Assembly: GCA_027067235.1 (NCBI GenBank) | Contig: JALXFQ010000114.1 | Coordinates: 1-7,324 of the forward strand | Source of the DNA: Gammaproteobacteria bacterium | GTDB taxonomy: Bacteria; Pseudomonadota; Gammaproteobacteria; QOAV01 | Direction of reading: 5' to 3' | Length of the DNA stretch: 7,324 bases | Shown: piece after piece, positions 5,753 through 7,324 of the stretch | Numbering within the stretch: the first letter of the stretch is position 1 | How the letters are laid out: each line of letters begins with the position of its first letter | Notes under the pieces: generated by a model | What the model was told of the DNA's origin: nothing | The model's database searches: none | What the model saw: only the letters and a program-made list of their open reading frames with translations | Program-made: the position numbers and the translations under genes

Positions 5753-6163
5753 TCAGCTGCTGCGCCAGCGTTCTACGGCGGCGCCGATTTGATCCGGCAC
5801 CGCCATCAAGCTGAAGCCCGCCGCATCCAGCGATGCGATTTTCACTTCGCCGCGACACAGCACTTCATCGCCGCGCCGTATTGCCTGCATAAAAGTGATA
5901 CTTGCCGCGCCCGCACGCGTTACCGACAGCGTTGCGTCCAGCAAATCATCCAGCCGCGCCGGACGCAGATAATCAACATGAGCACTGCGCACCGCAAAGA
6001 TGACCCCCGGGTCAACAGACAATCTGACCTGATCGAAGCCGAGGTGACGCAACCACTCGGTGCGCGCCCGTTCCATGAATTTCAGATAGTTGACGTAGTA
6101 AACGACGCCAGCGACGTCCGTATCTTCATAATAAACTCGAACTCTAACTGAAAACTCTTTCAT
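5753..6163 (-). CDS. ybgC: YbgC, hot-dog-fold acyl-CoA thioesterase of the Tol-Pal operon
   Basis: This 136-residue cytoplasmic protein belongs to the 4-hydroxybenzoyl-CoA thioesterase family; E. coli YbgC hydrolyses acyl-CoA thioesters and has been linked to phospholipid enzymes. The signature is VYYEDTDVAGVVYYVNYLKFMERARTE at about 10-36. Asp16 matches the catalytic Asp18 of E. coli YbgC. A Tyr (Tyr23) stands where the enteric protein has His in GVVYH; I believe the Pseudomonas type also has Tyr, so I do not read this as loss of function. DYLRPARLDD further on is also typical. ATG 6163 is the only usable start before the conserved core. AGGAG at 6181-6177 is 13 bases upstream, longer than ideal. 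Its role in Tol-Pal function is unsettled; mutants in E. coli have little envelope phenotype. It is the first gene of the tol unit here. Confidence 0.96.
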   Translation of the reverse strand: MKEFSVRVRVYYEDTDVAGVVYYVNYLKFMERARTEWLRHLGFDQVRLSVDPGVIFAVRSAHVDYLRPARLDDLLDATLSVTRAGAASITFMQAIRRGDEVLCRGEVKIASLDAAGFSLMAVPDQIGAAVERWRSS

Positions 6164-6192
6164 TATAAAGATAAGACTCCTGTTCGATATTC

Positions 6193-6209
6193 ACGGCTTG
6201 CCGAGCCGT
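6193..6209 (-). other. Inverted repeat upstream of ybgC
   Basis: ACGGCT at 6193-6198 pairs with AGCCGT at 6204-6209 across a 5-base loop, a perfect 6-base-pair stem. On the minus strand it lies about 30 bases before the ybgC start. It is followed by GAATATCG, not a T tract, so it is not an intrinsic terminator. It may be an operator-like site, an mRNA leader stem or chance. Confidence 0.4.
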
Positions 6210-6220
6210 AAACGGTCTTC

Positions 6221-6246
6221 GCGGACACAAGGCTGCGTTTGTCCGC
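6221..6246 (-). other. Inverted repeat after ruvB
   Basis: GCGGACA at 6221-6227 pairs with TGTCCGC at 6240-6246, a perfect 7-base-pair stem with a 12-base loop, starting 30 bases after the ruvB stop codon. On the minus strand it is followed by GAAGACCGTTT, which has only a short T run 8 bases away. It could stabilise the 3' end of ruvB mRNA or be a weak, possibly Rho-assisted, termination site; it is not a convincing intrinsic terminator. Confidence 0.4.
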
Positions 6247-6276
6247 TTGCGACAGCCACACCTGAAGAACAGCGCG

Positions 6277-7323
6277 TTACGGCGAGAACAGCGTCTCCTG
6301 CGCTGCATGCGCGTCATCGGCACCAGCCGGGAATTCGTGACCCAGATGCTTCCACGCCGCCCGCGTGGCCATACGCCCGCGCGGGGTGCGCATGAGAAAA
6401 CCCTGCTGAATCAGATAGGGCTCGATCACGTCCTCGATGGTGCCGCGTTCTTCCGCCAGCGCCGCCGCCAGATTGTCCACGCCCACCGGCCCGCCGTCGA
6501 ATTTCTCGATAATGGCGTTAAGCAGATTGCGATCGAGCAGATCCAGACCGCAATGATCGACCTGCAGCATGGTCAGCGCCTGATCGGCGATTTCCGCCGA
6601 CAAATGCCCGTTACCCTTGACCTCGGCGTAATCGCGCGCCCGACGCAACAGGCGGTTGGCAATGCGCGGCGTCCCGCGGGAACGGCAGGCCACCGCTTCC
6701 ACCCCTCCTTCGTCCGCATCCATGTCCAATAGTTTCGACGATCGCGAAACTATCTGCTGCATTTCGTCGTTGGAGTAGTATTCCAGCCGCTGAACAATGC
6801 CGAAGCGGTCACGCAGCGGCGATGTGAGAAGGCCGGCGCGGGTGGTGGCGCCGACCAGGGTGAATGGCGGGACATCCAGCTTGATGGAGCGCGCCGCGGG
6901 CCCCTCGCCAATAACGATGTCGATCTGGAAGTCCTCCATGGCCGGGTAGAGTATTTCTTCCACCACCGGGTTGAGCCGGTGTATTTCGTCGATGAACAGC
7001 ACATCGCGGGGTTCGAGATTGGTCAGCAACGCCGCCAGATCGCCCGCCCGTTCCAGTACCGGCCCCGAAGTCTGGCGCAGATTGACGCCCAGTTCGTTGG
7101 CAATGATATTGGCCAGCGTGGTTTTGCCCAGCCCTGGCGGACCGAAGAACAGCACATGATCCAGCGCTTCGTTACGCTGACGGGTGGCGTGGATATAAAT
7201 TTCCATCTGTTCCCGCAGCGGCGCCTGCCCGACAAATTCAGACAGACGTTTTGGACGCAAACTGCGGTCCAGCTCCCTGTCGCCCGCGGCATCACTGACA
7301 GCCGGCGCTACAATTCGGTCCAT
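6277..7323 (-). CDS. ruvB: RuvB, Holliday junction branch-migration ATPase
   Basis: RuvB forms hexameric AAA+ motors that, with RuvA, drive branch migration of Holliday junctions in recombination and fork repair. The 348-residue protein is full length. It has RPKRLSEFVGQ (23-33), Walker A GPPGLGKT (61-68), Walker B VLFIDEIH (108-115), sensor 1 GATTRAG (158-164), and LRDRFG (170-175), which contains the arginine finger. Sensor 2 follows in RGTPRIANRLLRR (216-228). The C-terminal winged-helix DNA-binding domain (about 260-330) includes EKFDGGPVG, EERGTIEDVIEPYLIQQGF and RTPRGR. The ATG is two bases from the window edge, so its ribosome binding site and any upstream ruvA are out of view. The last 20 residues are poorly conserved. 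The next gene, ybgC, begins 113 bases downstream; whether it is co-transcribed is not clear from the sequence. Confidence 0.98.
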   Translation of the reverse strand: MDRIVAPAVSDAAGDRELDRSLRPKRLSEFVGQAPLREQMEIYIHATRQRNEALDHVLFFGPPGLGKTTLANIIANELGVNLRQTSGPVLERAGDLAALLTNLEPRDVLFIDEIHRLNPVVEEILYPAMEDFQIDIVIGEGPAARSIKLDVPPFTLVGATTRAGLLTSPLRDRFGIVQRLEYYSNDEMQQIVSRSSKLLDMDADEGGVEAVACRSRGTPRIANRLLRRARDYAEVKGNGHLSAEIADQALTMLQVDHCGLDLLDRNLLNAIIEKFDGGPVGVDNLAAALAEERGTIEDVIEPYLIQQGFLMRTPRGRMATRAAWKHLGHEFPAGADDAHAAQETLFSP

Positions 7324-7324
7324 T

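Noticed and set aside
5799..6128. Tyr in place of His in the YbgC signature as a possible inactive enzyme
   Set aside because: The catalytic Asp16 and the rest of the signature are intact, and as far as I know Tyr at this position is common in non-enteric YbgC proteins.
6162..6167. An exact -10 consensus TATAAT on the minus strand overlapping the ybgC start codon
   Set aside because: No -35-like hexamer lies 16-18 bases upstream. A start site from it would fall inside ybgC, after the initiation codon, so it would miss the ybgC start. Most likely chance, although a tolQ-directed internal promoter cannot be excluded.
1..7324. Mobile elements, CRISPR arrays, tRNA or other RNA genes, toxin-antitoxin or defence genes
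   Set aside because: The window is packed with conserved housekeeping genes and short gaps; I saw no transposase, regular repeat array, cloverleaf or compositional break other than the lysine-rich part of tolA.

Overview
The window is a single block of genes on the minus strand, read from high to low coordinates: ruvB, ybgC, tolQ, tolR, tolA, tolB, pal, cpoB (ybgF), queE and the first codons of queC. It is the Tol-Pal envelope cluster flanked by a Holliday-junction helicase gene upstream and two queuosine/7-deazaguanine synthesis genes downstream. From general knowledge, this order (ruvB-ybgC-tolQRAB-pal-cpoB-queE-queC) is the one seen in Pseudomonas and many other non-enteric Gammaproteobacteria. 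In Escherichia coli, cpoB is instead followed by other genes and the que genes lie elsewhere. The moderately GC-rich base composition and the protein sequences fit a free-living gammaproteobacterium; I cannot name a genus.

Layout. ruvB (7323-6277) is complete, with its ATG almost at the window edge. A 113-base gap holds two inverted repeats and no clear terminator. ybgC (6163-5753) then begins the Tol-Pal unit. tolQ follows after 31 bases. tolQ/tolR and tolR/tolA each overlap by an ATGA, and tolB and pal follow within about 10 bases, each with a Shine-Dalgarno site at the end of the gene before it. After pal comes the only convincing intrinsic terminator (1805-1776), placed inside the short leader of cpoB. 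cpoB, queE and queC then overlap one another (32 and 17 bases). The largest gap is the 113 bases between ruvB and ybgC, so there is no long gene-free stretch.

How the genes work together. TolQ and TolR form the inner-membrane proton channel that energises TolA. TolA spans the periplasm and contacts TolB, which in turn releases or binds the peptidoglycan-anchored lipoprotein Pal, so that the outer membrane constricts with the septum. CpoB links this machine to septal peptidoglycan synthesis. YbgC is an acyl-CoA thioesterase that travels with the cluster. QueE and QueC act in succession in preQ0 synthesis and have no known mechanistic link to Tol-Pal.

This is an ordinary, conserved chromosomal region with no mobile element, CRISPR array or RNA gene, and I found no undescribed system. 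The points worth a second look are small: CpoB looks like a lipoprotein with an unusually long acidic linker, a terminator stands between pal and cpoB, and tolA carries a nine-A run and several slippery lysine heptamers.
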